Assembly (NCBI GenBank): GCA_045121195.1
Contig: JBGVFO010000022.1
Coordinates: 1-12,109, forward strand
Source of the DNA: RGIG8775 sp045121195
GTDB taxonomy: Bacteria; Bacillota; Clostridia; Oscillospirales; CAG-272
Reading direction: 5' to 3'
DNA: 12,109 bases
The number at the start of each line of letters is the position of its first letter. The first letter of the stretch is position 1. Below, piece by piece: positions 6,110-12,084 of the stretch. The position numbers were made by a program, and so were the translations under genes. A model generated the notes under the pieces. It saw only the letters and a program-made list of their open reading frames with translations, did no database searches and was not told the origin of the DNA.

Positions 6110-6739
6110 ATGGTATACGAAATGAGATGTTACAGCAGTAAAAAAATGTGGAATGAAGAAGACGATTCCTTCGTTATTGTTTGGGAAACGAGTGATAAAA
6201 AGCCCGTAATCAATCCGAAAATTTGCGGAAAGCTGCTTGCCTATCTTGGCGAAGTGGGCAAAACCGTTGAAATTCCCGATGGTATCGATACCATCGGCGC
6301 AGGAGCGTTTTACAAATCGGACTGGGATTACTTTGATTGCCCCATTGAAACATTGGTGATTCCCGCATCGGTCACAAAAATCGAAGAAGGCGCTTTTGAG
6401 TTTACCAATATCAGTAAAATAACGATTTCCCCCGACTCTCCCGCGGGAATAGTAAGGAACAAGGGGCTTTATACCAAGGATGAAAGTACATTGCTGTGGG
6501 TACTTGAGCCGACAAACGACGGCGAGTATACCGTTCCCGATGGGGTGACGCGGATCGGACGTTGTGCGGTCGATGCCATTCGCGGTTTTACTACCGTTAT
6601 CATTCCTTCCAGCGTCGAGAAAATCTATTACAATGAAAACGAAGATTATCATTACGACGGATTAACAATAAAAGCACCTGCCGGCTCCTATGCCATCAAA
6701 TTTGCAAAGAAGCACGGGATTGATTATGAGGAGCTTTGA
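6110..6739 (+). CDS. BspA-type leucine-rich-repeat protein
   Basis: The ATG at 6110 follows AAAAAGGAG (6090-6098) and gives 209 residues. Repeats of the LRR_5 (BspA) type are visible: VEIPDGIDTIGAGAFYKS (53-70), LVIPASVTKIEEGAFEF (82-98), YTVPDGVTRIGRCAVD (140-155) and VIIPSSVEKIYY (163-174). The typical end unit APAGSYAIKFAKKHGIDY (189-206) follows. There is no signal peptide or membrane segment, so unlike many BspA proteins it is probably cytoplasmic. The first 45 residues (MRCYSSKKMWNEEDDSFVIV) are a separate small domain that I do not recognise. These repeats usually make protein-binding surfaces; the partner here is unknown. Its end overlaps the start of the next gene by 14 bases. Confidence 0.85.
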   Translation: MVYEMRCYSSKKMWNEEDDSFVIVWETSDKKPVINPKICGKLLAYLGEVGKTVEIPDGIDTIGAGAFYKSDWDYFDCPIETLVIPASVTKIEEGAFEFTNISKITISPDSPAGIVRNKGLYTKDESTLLWVLEPTNDGEYTVPDGVTRIGRCAVDAIRGFTTVIIPSSVEKIYYNENEDYHYDGLTIKAPAGSYAIKFAKKHGIDYEEL

Positions 6740-7142
6740 TTTTAACCAAGGAAATACTTGCGAAAAAGCATATAAAATTATTGTCTGCGGCGGCAGACAT
6801 TTCGAGGATTACACACGTTTGAAAGCCATTATGAAGGATTATCTTGATAAAAATGGCATTGCACCAACCGACGTTGAGATCGTCAGCGGTCACTGTCAAG
6901 GCGCGGATATGCTTGGTGAACGGTACGCGGAAGAACACGGATGTGCCTTGACGGTGTTTCCTGCGGAATGGAAGAAATACGGAAGGGCGGCAGGGCCAAT
7001 TCGCAATAAGCAAATGGTGGATTCTATTGCCAATGCAAAAAAGAAAGCGGTGATTGCCTTTGTCAGTGAAAATACGCGAGGAACAAAAAACACCGTGGCT
7101 TATGCGAAAAAACAATATAGAATTTTTCGTGTTGGAGGATGA
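6726..7142 (+). CDS. YspA-like SLOG family protein (DUF2493)
   Basis: 138 residues from the ATG at 6726, which lies inside the end of the previous gene. The Rossmann-like SLOG pattern is clear: YKIIVCGGRHFEDYTRL (16-32), then EIVSGHCQGADMLGERYAEE (51-70), then FPAEWKKYGRAAGPIRNKQM (78-97), and AVIAFVSENTRGTKNTV (108-124). The GGR, SG..GAD and GP.RN motifs are those of the cpYpsA-related SLOG group, thought to bind nucleotides or nucleotide-derived ligands; members often occur in phage or conflict contexts. The N-terminal 14 residues are poorly conserved in kind, so a later start is possible, but no better ribosome site is seen. Its stop lies next to the following gene, pointing to coupled expression. 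Confidence 0.85.
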   Translation: MRSFDFNQGNTCEKAYKIIVCGGRHFEDYTRLKAIMKDYLDKNGIAPTDVEIVSGHCQGADMLGERYAEEHGCALTVFPAEWKKYGRAAGPIRNKQMVDSIANAKKKAVIAFVSENTRGTKNTVAYAKKQYRIFRVGG

Positions 7143-7180
7143 TACACAAAGGAAGGAAAGGAACTTGCGGGGATAGAAAA

Positions 7181-8275
7181 ATGACAAAAACAGAACTTCG
7201 GAATAAAGCATATAAGAAAATGATTGAGCTTTACGGTGAGAACCCCGATTTTCGCATTATTTCCCGATTTTTGAGCGAAAAACAAGCCTTCTCGCAATTG
7301 GATTGTGTTACCTATTTTGATATCATCGGAAAGCTTCGCGCGGAGATCGCGGAAAAGGGCGAGATTCTGATCGGCAAAGGGGTTCTCGGCTCGTGCTTTA
7401 CCGCCTATCTGCTCGGTGCGACAGACGTCAACCCGCTGCCTCTGCATACGTATTGCCCGAACTGCAAGAAAACGGTCTTTTTTTCCCCCTGCGGTAAAGG
7501 CGAGGGACGCGATATTCCCAATGATCTTGCAGGGGATACCTGTGAATATTGCGGTGAAGAAACTTACCACGATGGATTTTATATTCCGTTTGAAACCTAT
7601 CTTCCGTACGTCAAAAAAGGAGTGGAATTTAACCACTCCAATTATAGGGAGCTTTACGCCGAGATCCGATCTCACATCACGCCGTCGCTTTGCGAGCTGA
7701 GTGAAAAATGTAAGGAGATGGAGCGCAGAACGGGCGTGCATAGCATCTATCGCGGCGACGAAACGGTGCTTTCGCATTATTGCGCGGGGGATTTCGTCGG
7801 ATTCTCGGAGAGGGAAGCGCAGATGCTTGCAAAAATGGCAGAGGTGGCGAAGCCGAAAACCTATGGAGATATTCTCAAGCTGCTTTCCCTTGGCGGCGGT
7901 ACGCAGACGTGGACGCATAACGCGGAGGCGCTGCTTGCGGACGGTGCTTGCTCTCTTGCCGATATTCCCGCCACGCGCGACGAGGTGTTTATGAGGATCC
8001 GCGATGAGATGCGTGATCGCGGCTACTATGATACGGGCTTCGCCTACGGAGTGTCGAGCAAGGCGTGGCGCGGTCAATACCTTGAACACGGCATGGACGC
8101 CTATACGGCGGATATGCTTCGCCACCTTGGCTTTGACGAGTGGTTCATCCGTTATCTTTTGCGCGTGCATTATCTGTCGACCAAGGCACTTGAGGCCACG
8201 GAGCTGCAATATCGCATTCAACTTGGTTGGTATCAACTCCATTATTCCGACCTTTATGACGGGATAATGAGATGA
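7181..8275 (+). CDS. Short PolC-derived protein lacking the polymerase active site
   Basis: 364 residues from the ATG at 7181; an in-frame ATG at 7139 would add 14 residues but touches GGAGG with no spacing. Stretches match the DNA polymerase III PolC in order: YGENPDFRI...FDIIGKL (18-52; PolC has GFAVIYLISHKLV), ILIGKGVLGSCFTAYLLGAT (62-81; PolC LVGSRGSVGSSFVA), DVNPLPLHTYCPNC (82-95; PolC EVNPLPPHYVCPNC), zinc-ribbon cysteines C92, C95, C121, C124, and DGFYIPFETYL (131-141; PolC DGHDIPFETFL). After this PolC has PDIDLNFSGEY, which bears two catalytic aspartates; here it reads KKGVEFNHSNYRE. The palm part with the third aspartate is absent. The match resumes at AKPKTYGDILKLLSLGGGTQ (223-242) and LGFDEWFIRYLLRVHY (316-331). 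The N-terminal OB, exonuclease and PHP parts are also missing (PolC is about 1400 residues). A structural, DNA-binding or decoy role is inferred. Confidence 0.82.
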   Translation: MTKTELRNKAYKKMIELYGENPDFRIISRFLSEKQAFSQLDCVTYFDIIGKLRAEIAEKGEILIGKGVLGSCFTAYLLGATDVNPLPLHTYCPNCKKTVFFSPCGKGEGRDIPNDLAGDTCEYCGEETYHDGFYIPFETYLPYVKKGVEFNHSNYRELYAEIRSHITPSLCELSEKCKEMERRTGVHSIYRGDETVLSHYCAGDFVGFSEREAQMLAKMAEVAKPKTYGDILKLLSLGGGTQTWTHNAEALLADGACSLADIPATRDEVFMRIRDEMRDRGYYDTGFAYGVSSKAWRGQYLEHGMDAYTADMLRHLGFDEWFIRYLLRVHYLSTKALEATELQYRIQLGWYQLHYSDLYDGIMR

Positions 8276-8303
8276 ACATCATTCTAAAAAGGAGGAAAAA
8301 AGA

Positions 8304-8456
8304 ATGGAACTTGCGTTTTACGATGTCACCTTCCGAAGCACGCCGAACTCGGTCTATTCGAAGACCAGCATCTATTGCCACGGCGAGTACGAAGCGATTG
8401 CTCAGGTCAAGCACATCCACCCCGAAGCCGTTATTATTGACGTGAAGAAGCGATAA
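8304..8456 (+). CDS. Small conserved-looking protein of unknown function, 50 residues
   Basis: A strong ribosome site AAAAAGGAGG (8286-8295) lies 8 bases before the ATG, 28 bases after the PolC-like stop. The protein begins MELAFYDVTFRSTPNSVYSK and ends PEAVIIDVKKR, with an alternating pattern suggesting a small beta-rich fold (strands at LAFYDVTF, KTSIYCHG and AVIIDV around a short helix, EAIAQVKHI). I do not recognise a family. It is the last gene before the terminator at 8465 and so shares the transcript of the SLOG and PolC-like genes; it may be a small partner subunit. Confidence 0.7.
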   Translation: MELAFYDVTFRSTPNSVYSKTSIYCHGEYEAIAQVKHIHPEAVIIDVKKR

Positions 8457-8464
8457 GCGGCTCA

Positions 8465-8500
8465 CCCACCGCAGAACATCTGCGGTGGGAAGAATTTGTT
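8465..8500 (+). terminator. Hairpin ending the four-gene series
   Basis: CCCACCGCAGA (8465-8475) pairs perfectly with TCTGCGGTGGG (8479-8489) around ACA. The tail AAGAATTTGTT is only moderately T-rich. The same stem recurs at 9189-9210. Confidence 0.7.
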
Positions 8501-8527
8501 GAACAGTCACCGCGAATGTGATAGAAT
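8499..8527 (+). promoter_or_regulatory. Promoter of the 8560 gene
   Basis: TTGAAC (8499-8504), 17 bases, then TAGAAT (8522-8527), 32 bases before the ATG at 8560. It starts just after the preceding terminator stem, so the gene is a separate transcription unit. Confidence 0.65.
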
Positions 8528-8559
8528 AAAATAGATAACAGAAAAAGGAGAAAGCGTAT

Positions 8560-9141
8560 ATGACAGTACAGAACTATATGGAGGAGATCAACCGCGGATG
8601 CCGCACGTTTGCCGAGCAGTACGATAGAGGAACGGTCAGCGTAAAGGATCTGCTGGATCTGAAAAAGGCAGTTTCTTTTCTGAATAATCTGATCGCCGTT
8701 GAGCAGGAGCTTCTCTTTTTGGATCAGATCCAATCTCCGTACGATCGGAACCGCTTGGGCAAGCCCAACGCGAACGGATATGACGTTTACGATCCGAAGC
8801 AAAAGGTAGTCGCGGAATTGAAGGGAATGCTTCCGTGCTTGCGTGACGGTAGCTTCGGCTCGCAGCAGCGCGAGCAGATCCAAAAGGACCTGGACGGTCT
8901 TGTTGACAGCAAGAAGAAGGCGCAGGGCTTGGCGCAAGGCCTTGACAAATATATTGTGTTGTTTGACGGTACGCAGGAGGCGATGGCCCGTCTTTTGAAG
9001 AACGCTCCTGACTTTGAACGGCAGGCGGTGAACGGGGAAGAGCAGGCGCGGCATATTCCTACCGGCGAAGTCGTGAAGATCGTGTACATCAACCAAAACG
9101 AGAAGATCCCGAACGCGCATTTGGAGATTGATTTTTCGTGA
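8560..9141 (+). CDS. Protein of unknown function, candidate PD-(D/E)XK nuclease
   Basis: 193 residues, with AAAAAGGAG (8542-8550) before the ATG. Residues 1-60 are helical and probably a coiled coil (MEEINRGCRTFAEQYDRG; VKDLLDLKKAVSFLNNLIAV). Then come GYDVYDPKQKVVAELKGMLP (73-92), with D75 or D78 followed by E86-L87-K88 at the end of a hydrophobic strand, GSQQREQIQKDLDGL (100-114) as a following helix with Q103 and K109, and a strand KYIVLFDG (130-137). A D-strand-ExK-helix order of this kind is the core of PD-(D/E)XK nucleases, but the family could not be named from sequence alone and the match may be chance. The end (VVKIVYINQ, AHLEIDF) looks like two closing strands. It lies between two copies of one hairpin and faces the WYL gene. 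Confidence 0.6.
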   Translation: MTVQNYMEEINRGCRTFAEQYDRGTVSVKDLLDLKKAVSFLNNLIAVEQELLFLDQIQSPYDRNRLGKPNANGYDVYDPKQKVVAELKGMLPCLRDGSFGSQQREQIQKDLDGLVDSKKKAQGLAQGLDKYIVLFDGTQEAMARLLKNAPDFERQAVNGEEQARHIPTGEVVKIVYINQNEKIPNAHLEIDFS

Positions 9142-9188
9142 CCAAAGGAGAGCGCCCCCCAATGAGAAAATTGATATGATAAAAGAGT

Positions 9189-9226
9189 CCACCGCAGAAC
9201 TCTGCGGTGGGCGGTTTCTGTTTTTT
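9189..9226. terminator. Terminator between convergent genes
   Basis: CCACCGCAGA (9189-9198) pairs perfectly with TCTGCGGTGG (9201-9210) around AC, followed by GCGGTTTCTGTTTTTT. It ends the 8560 gene; on the other strand the stem is followed by ACTCTTTTATC and can serve the WYL gene. Confidence 0.85.
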
Positions 9227-9228
9227 GG

Positions 9229-10707
9229 TTATCGTTTTACCTTGGAATATCTCTTTTCGACTTTCCTTGATACATCCAGTATTCTTTCGCGCAGATGGGT
9301 AGGCGCCAGAAGCTCAACCACGTCCGCGTTCGCCATAGCAAAGCGGAACGCGTCTTCATCCGTCGTTTCAACCTTGAATTCAGCGTATTTCCTGTTATGC
9401 TCCAGCCCCAGATACGTGCTGAAATTGAGCTCGGGATATTTTTCGGCAAGCTTTCGGGCGTTTTCCCCCGCCGTTTGGTATCCCCACACCTCTCCGCAGG
9501 GGATCGCCTTGTTTCCGAAGGCGTCGAAGACCCGATCCAGCGCCTCGGTTTCAATCAGAAATCTGACGCCCATTCGAGTGAACCCGGGCAGCATATAGGG
9601 ATGGGAATCCGTGTCGTCGCGGGTTTCTCTTGCCTCCAATCTTCTGCGCTCCATAAAGTCGAGAACAGAGCCGTACTCCAGGTCCGTGATCAGATCCAGT
9701 CTGTAGAAAACGGGCTTGCAGTCGGACTGCAGGTCACGGGCGATGAGATAATATTTTTCATTCTTGAAGGCGGTGTTCACGGGGAAGACGTCTTTGCCCT
9801 CCGCCTTGCTTTCCAGCTCGACCCTGTTTCCCTTGACGCTGTAACCGAGGTAGTTGAATTTGAGTGTCTGTCTGTTCTTGATGGCGTAATTGATCTTTTT
9901 CAGATTCGAAAAAAGCATATCGAGAGCAATGCTCTTGGAGATCCTTGATGCCTCCGGCTCGAGATCGAATCCGTCGTCTCCGTAGATCTCCTCTGCCTCC
10001 TTACCCACCGAAAGGGAGGTAATGCGGTCCAGATAAAATTTTCCGGTCCCTCCGGTTTTGTAAAACGCGTCCAGAAAGACCTCGCCGTTTACGATCTGTA
10101 CGGTGTGAGGGATCACGGTGAATTCCTGCTCCTCGCCGTCGATCTTATACGTAAGGGTGATCTCTCTGTAATATTCGATGGCCTTTTCAATTTGCCCCTT
10201 GATCTCCAGCAGCTTTTTGTTTTCGCATTTGTAACCGTCCGTGGCGCGGGGCGTTTTCCCCAGCCGCTCTCGCTCCGCTTCGTCCGTGGCGGCGATCAGC
10301 TTGGCGATCAAGGACGAGGTACATTCGTTGCTGATGATCTTCAGCCCCGAGATCATATCAATAAATATGCTTGCTTCCTCGGCTGAGAAAACCTCTCCGC
10401 CGAGAAGGGGGGCGTTGCCGGCATCGAGATACCAAGAGGTGGGAGCGCCTTTCTTTCCTTCGTTCTCAACGATCGCACCGGGGAAATATTTGATCAGGGT
10501 TCTGACACAGCGAGGGATGGTCTTGCGATCCTCCTCTCCTACCTCGATACCGTATTTGTCCTCTGCCAGAAGCTTTGTAATGTCGGTGCGGGTCAGAGGC
10601 TTTTCGGCGGAGCTTTCTTCCTTCAGGATCATAAACAGGTAAAGGGGTATCAGGGAATTTCGGCTGTTTTCTTTTCCTGCGGATTCCATGCTTGTCTTTT
10701 TGCTCAT
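9229..10707 (-). CDS. Transcriptional regulator with HTH and two WYL domains
   Basis: 492 residues, read leftward from 10707, with AAGGAGAG just upstream on this strand. Residues about 18-85 form a winged helix (LIPLYLFMILKEE; PLTRTDITKLLAED; RKTIPRCVRTLIKYFPG; ending SWYLD). Residues about 172-236 are a first WYL domain (YREITLTYKIDG; VFLDAFYKTGG; FYLDRITSLSV), and residues about 270-346 a second (KNRQTLKFNYLGY; KYYLIARDL; FYRLDLITDLEYG). A C-terminal extension (FTRMGVRFLIETEALDRVFD; AFRFAMANADVVELLAP) completes the usual WYL regulator layout. WYL proteins sense ligands, often nucleic-acid or nucleotide related, and many control defence or DNA-damage genes. One WYL domain is usual; two in one chain is less common. 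It has a consensus promoter and runs divergently from the XRE-type gene. Confidence 0.87.
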   Translation of the reverse strand: MSKKTSMESAGKENSRNSLIPLYLFMILKEESSAEKPLTRTDITKLLAEDKYGIEVGEEDRKTIPRCVRTLIKYFPGAIVENEGKKGAPTSWYLDAGNAPLLGGEVFSAEEASIFIDMISGLKIISNECTSSLIAKLIAATDEAERERLGKTPRATDGYKCENKKLLEIKGQIEKAIEYYREITLTYKIDGEEQEFTVIPHTVQIVNGEVFLDAFYKTGGTGKFYLDRITSLSVGKEAEEIYGDDGFDLEPEASRISKSIALDMLFSNLKKINYAIKNRQTLKFNYLGYSVKGNRVELESKAEGKDVFPVNTAFKNEKYYLIARDLQSDCKPVFYRLDLITDLEYGSVLDFMERRRLEARETRDDTDSHPYMLPGFTRMGVRFLIETEALDRVFDAFGNKAIPCGEVWGYQTAGENARKLAEKYPELNFSTYLGLEHNRKYAEFKVETTDEDAFRFAMANADVVELLAPTHLRERILDVSRKVEKRYSKVKR

Positions 10708-10769
10708 AGCTTGCTCTCCTTTTTATTATGGTATATTTTTGTCCCTTGTTTTGTCTTCTTTGCGAGAAT

Positions 10770-10798
10770 ATTTTAACACAGATAAAACGCCTTGTCAA
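10770..10798 (-). promoter_or_regulatory. Promoter of the WYL regulator
   Basis: On the minus strand TTGACA (10798-10793) is followed, after 17 bases, by TAAAAT (10775-10770), with TG one base before the -10. The leader to the ATG at 10707 is about 55 bases and carries the AAGGAGAG site. Confidence 0.85.
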
Positions 10799-10871
10799 TA
10801 GGAAAAACCAAAATTTTTTCTTTTTTTCGATTGAAATAGCGAAAATAACCGATTTTGCCCGATTGACGCGC

Positions 10872-10895
10872 GTCTTTTTGTGGGACAAAAAAGAC
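10872..10895. repeat. A/T-rich hairpin in the divergent intergenic region
   Basis: GTCTTTTTGT (10872-10881), GGG, then ACAAAAAAGAC (10885-10895) forms a 10-bp stem with one bulged A. It lies between the two divergent promoters and could act as an insulator or terminator, or as a protein-binding site. Confidence 0.5.
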
Positions 10896-10939
10896 ACAAA
10901 CCTGTCGTTCGGGGGGCGGAAGGAAGCTTCGCGTTGTCG

Positions 10940-10969
10940 GTTGACTTGTCAACGCATTTGTAATATAAT
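10940..10969 (+). promoter_or_regulatory. Strong promoter with operator-like inverted repeat over the -35
   Basis: TTGACT (10941-10946), 17 bases, then TATAAT (10964-10969). The -35 is part of GTTGAC-TT-GTCAAC (10940-10953), a perfect 6-bp inverted repeat. The XRE protein is a natural candidate to bind it. The same TTGACAAG sequence, read on the minus strand, forms the WYL gene's -35, so both directions could be controlled together. Confidence 0.75.
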
Positions 10970-11021
10970 GAAAAAAAGCAGGGGATACGCCGCTTGACGG
11001 CGGGATGTTAACATTCGTTGC

Positions 11022-11050
11022 TTGCGGCAACGGGCGGCTTTTGCTATAAT
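11022..11050 (+). promoter_or_regulatory. Second promoter of the XRE-type gene
   Basis: A perfect extended -10, TGC-TATAAT (11042-11050), with TTGCGG (11022-11027) 17 bases upstream. The -35 lies in a hairpin, GTTGC-5-GCAAC (11017-11031). The ATG at 11080 is 29 bases after the -10. Confidence 0.65.
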
Positions 11051-11079
11051 GGTGGCAGATTCGATGGAGGAGGCGCACT

Positions 11080-11619
11080 ATGCTGAGAGAAAATATACGG
11101 ATATACAGAAAAGCGAAGGGCTTATCGCAGGAGGAGCTGGCGGCGAAGCTGAACGTCGTTCGCCAGACGGTTTCCAAGTGGGAGAAGGGCTTGTCGGTTC
11201 CCGATTCGGAGATGCTGATCGCCCTTGCCGAGGCGCTTGACGTGTCGGTGGCGGACTTGCTCGGAGAAACGGCTTCGGGAGAGGAGGCGCCGACCCTGCA
11301 ATCCCTTGCCGCCAAGCTGGAGCTGCTCAACGAGCAGTTTGCCAAGCGCGCGGAGCGGAGTCGCAAACTATGGCGGCTCATCTTTGTTGTGGTCTGTTGT
11401 GTAGCCGCCGCGGTGCTGTTGTTCGAGCTGACCGCCCTGATCTATTATCTGGCGCAGCCCGACGTGCCGACGGGGGAGAACGCCGCCGTGGCGATCATTG
11501 GCGGCGCGGACGGCCCCACGGCGATCCTGATCGCCTCGGAATCGATCAAGCTTCCCACCTTTTTGGTTGCCGCCATCGCGCTGATCGTTTCGGTTCTGGG
11601 TATTCGCAAGACGAAATAA
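11080..11619 (+). CDS. XRE-type HTH regulator with two membrane segments and an IIGGADGPT motif
   Basis: 179 residues; GGAGGAGG (11065-11072) precedes the ATG. Residues 3-62 are an XRE/Cro helix-turn-helix (LRENIRIYRKAKGLSQEELA; NVVRQTVSKWEKGLSVP; EALDVSVADLLGE). A helical linker (72-95) leads to a membrane segment (98-123: LWRLIFVVVCCVAAAVLLFE), an outside loop, and a second membrane segment (158-174). The loop carries ENAAVAIIGGADGPTAILIA (133-152), matching the conserved motif of the beta subunits of sodium-pumping decarboxylases (OadB/GcdB), although nothing else of those proteins is present. Membrane-anchored XRE regulators are common in Clostridia. It probably senses an outside or membrane signal and may regulate itself through the palindrome at 10940. 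Its DNA is clearly more G+C rich than that of the ABC operon. Confidence 0.88.
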   Translation: MLRENIRIYRKAKGLSQEELAAKLNVVRQTVSKWEKGLSVPDSEMLIALAEALDVSVADLLGETASGEEAPTLQSLAAKLELLNEQFAKRAERSRKLWRLIFVVVCCVAAAVLLFELTALIYYLAQPDVPTGENAAVAIIGGADGPTAILIASESIKLPTFLVAAIALIVSVLGIRKTK

Positions 11620-11623
11620 CGAG

Positions 11624-11651
11624 AAAAAGCACCGCCAAGCGGTGCTTTTTT
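11624..11651 (+). terminator. Rho-independent terminator after the XRE-type gene
   Basis: AAAAAGCACCGC (11624-11635) pairs perfectly with GCGGTGCTTTTT around CAA, ending in a T6 run. It starts 4 bases after the stop codon region. Confidence 0.92.
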
Positions 11652-11716
11652 GTTAAATTTTGATTTGTCGGCGAGTTTGAAATGGCTACGCAGAAATAAA
11701 ATCATACCCTCCACAA

Positions 11717-11942
11717 CCGTAGGGACAGGCGGTCTCGTTGCGACTCGGTCACGCCACGGCTCTGACTGCCACCGGCAGTCATTCACTACCGTGTCGCCGC
11801 TTCGCTACCTCGACTGTCTGAAAACGTTGCCGTTTCGATTTGCAAAAAACAGCGTACAAACCTTTGTTTTATAATGGTTTAACACCAATTTCGAATGATA
11901 TAATCCTTCGTCGCGGACAGTCGAGGACGCCCGTCCCTACGG
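11717..11942. repeat. Composite inverted repeat, MITE-like
   Basis: The left arm has CCGTAGGGACAGGCG (11717-11731) and CCTCGACTGTC (11808-11818). The right arm is GACAGTCGAGG (11916-11926) and CGCCCGTCCCTACGG (11928-11942). Read inverted, the right arm matches both left blocks (14 of 15 and 11 of 11 bases) but has only one base between them, while the left arm has 76 bases, including the hairpin GACTGCC-ACC-GGCAGTC (11764-11780). No gene is seen from 11660 to the end of the window. Confidence 0.65.
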
Positions 11943-11982
11943 TGTTAGAGATTATCGTGCGTTTGTGCACAGCCGTAACCAA

Positions 11983-12024
11983 CCGATAAACCCACAATTT
12001 ATCAAACAAATTTTGATTTATCGG
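11983..12024. repeat. Nested A/T-rich hairpin
   Basis: CCGATAAA (11983-11990) pairs with TTTATCGG (12017-12024); inside, ATCAAA (12001-12006) pairs with TTTGAT (12012-12017, sharing one base with the outer arm). No gene is attached to it. Confidence 0.45.
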
Positions 12025-12060
12025 GATGTTTGCAGATGAGAAAAGGCGACGCACAAACCT

Positions 12061-12084
12061 GTAGGGGCGCCCATTGGTCGCCCC
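12061..12084. repeat. GTAGGGGCG-type small hairpin repeat
   Basis: GTAGGGGCG (12061-12069) with CGCCCC (12079-12084) encloses CCCATTGGT. The same form, on the other strand, is at 4985-5010 (GGGGCG-10-CGCCCC then CCTAC), and a relative, CCGTAGGGAC, is at 11717 and inverted at 11942. It is a dispersed non-coding repeat family within this window. Confidence 0.55.

Noticed and set aside
7139..7180. Earlier ATG for the PolC-like gene
   Set aside because: GGAGG touches this ATG with no spacing, and the added 14 residues (MIHKGRKGTCGDRK) show no match to PolC; the ATG at 7181 is preferred but not proven.
7100..8242. A 380-codon open frame on the minus strand opposite the PolC-like gene
   Set aside because: The plus strand shows ordered PolC motifs and a zinc ribbon; the minus frame has no recognisable motif and is a codon-bias shadow.
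9295..9948. 217-codon plus-strand frame inside the WYL gene
   Set aside because: The minus strand has the HTH and WYL motifs, a consensus promoter and a ribosome site; the plus frame has none of these.
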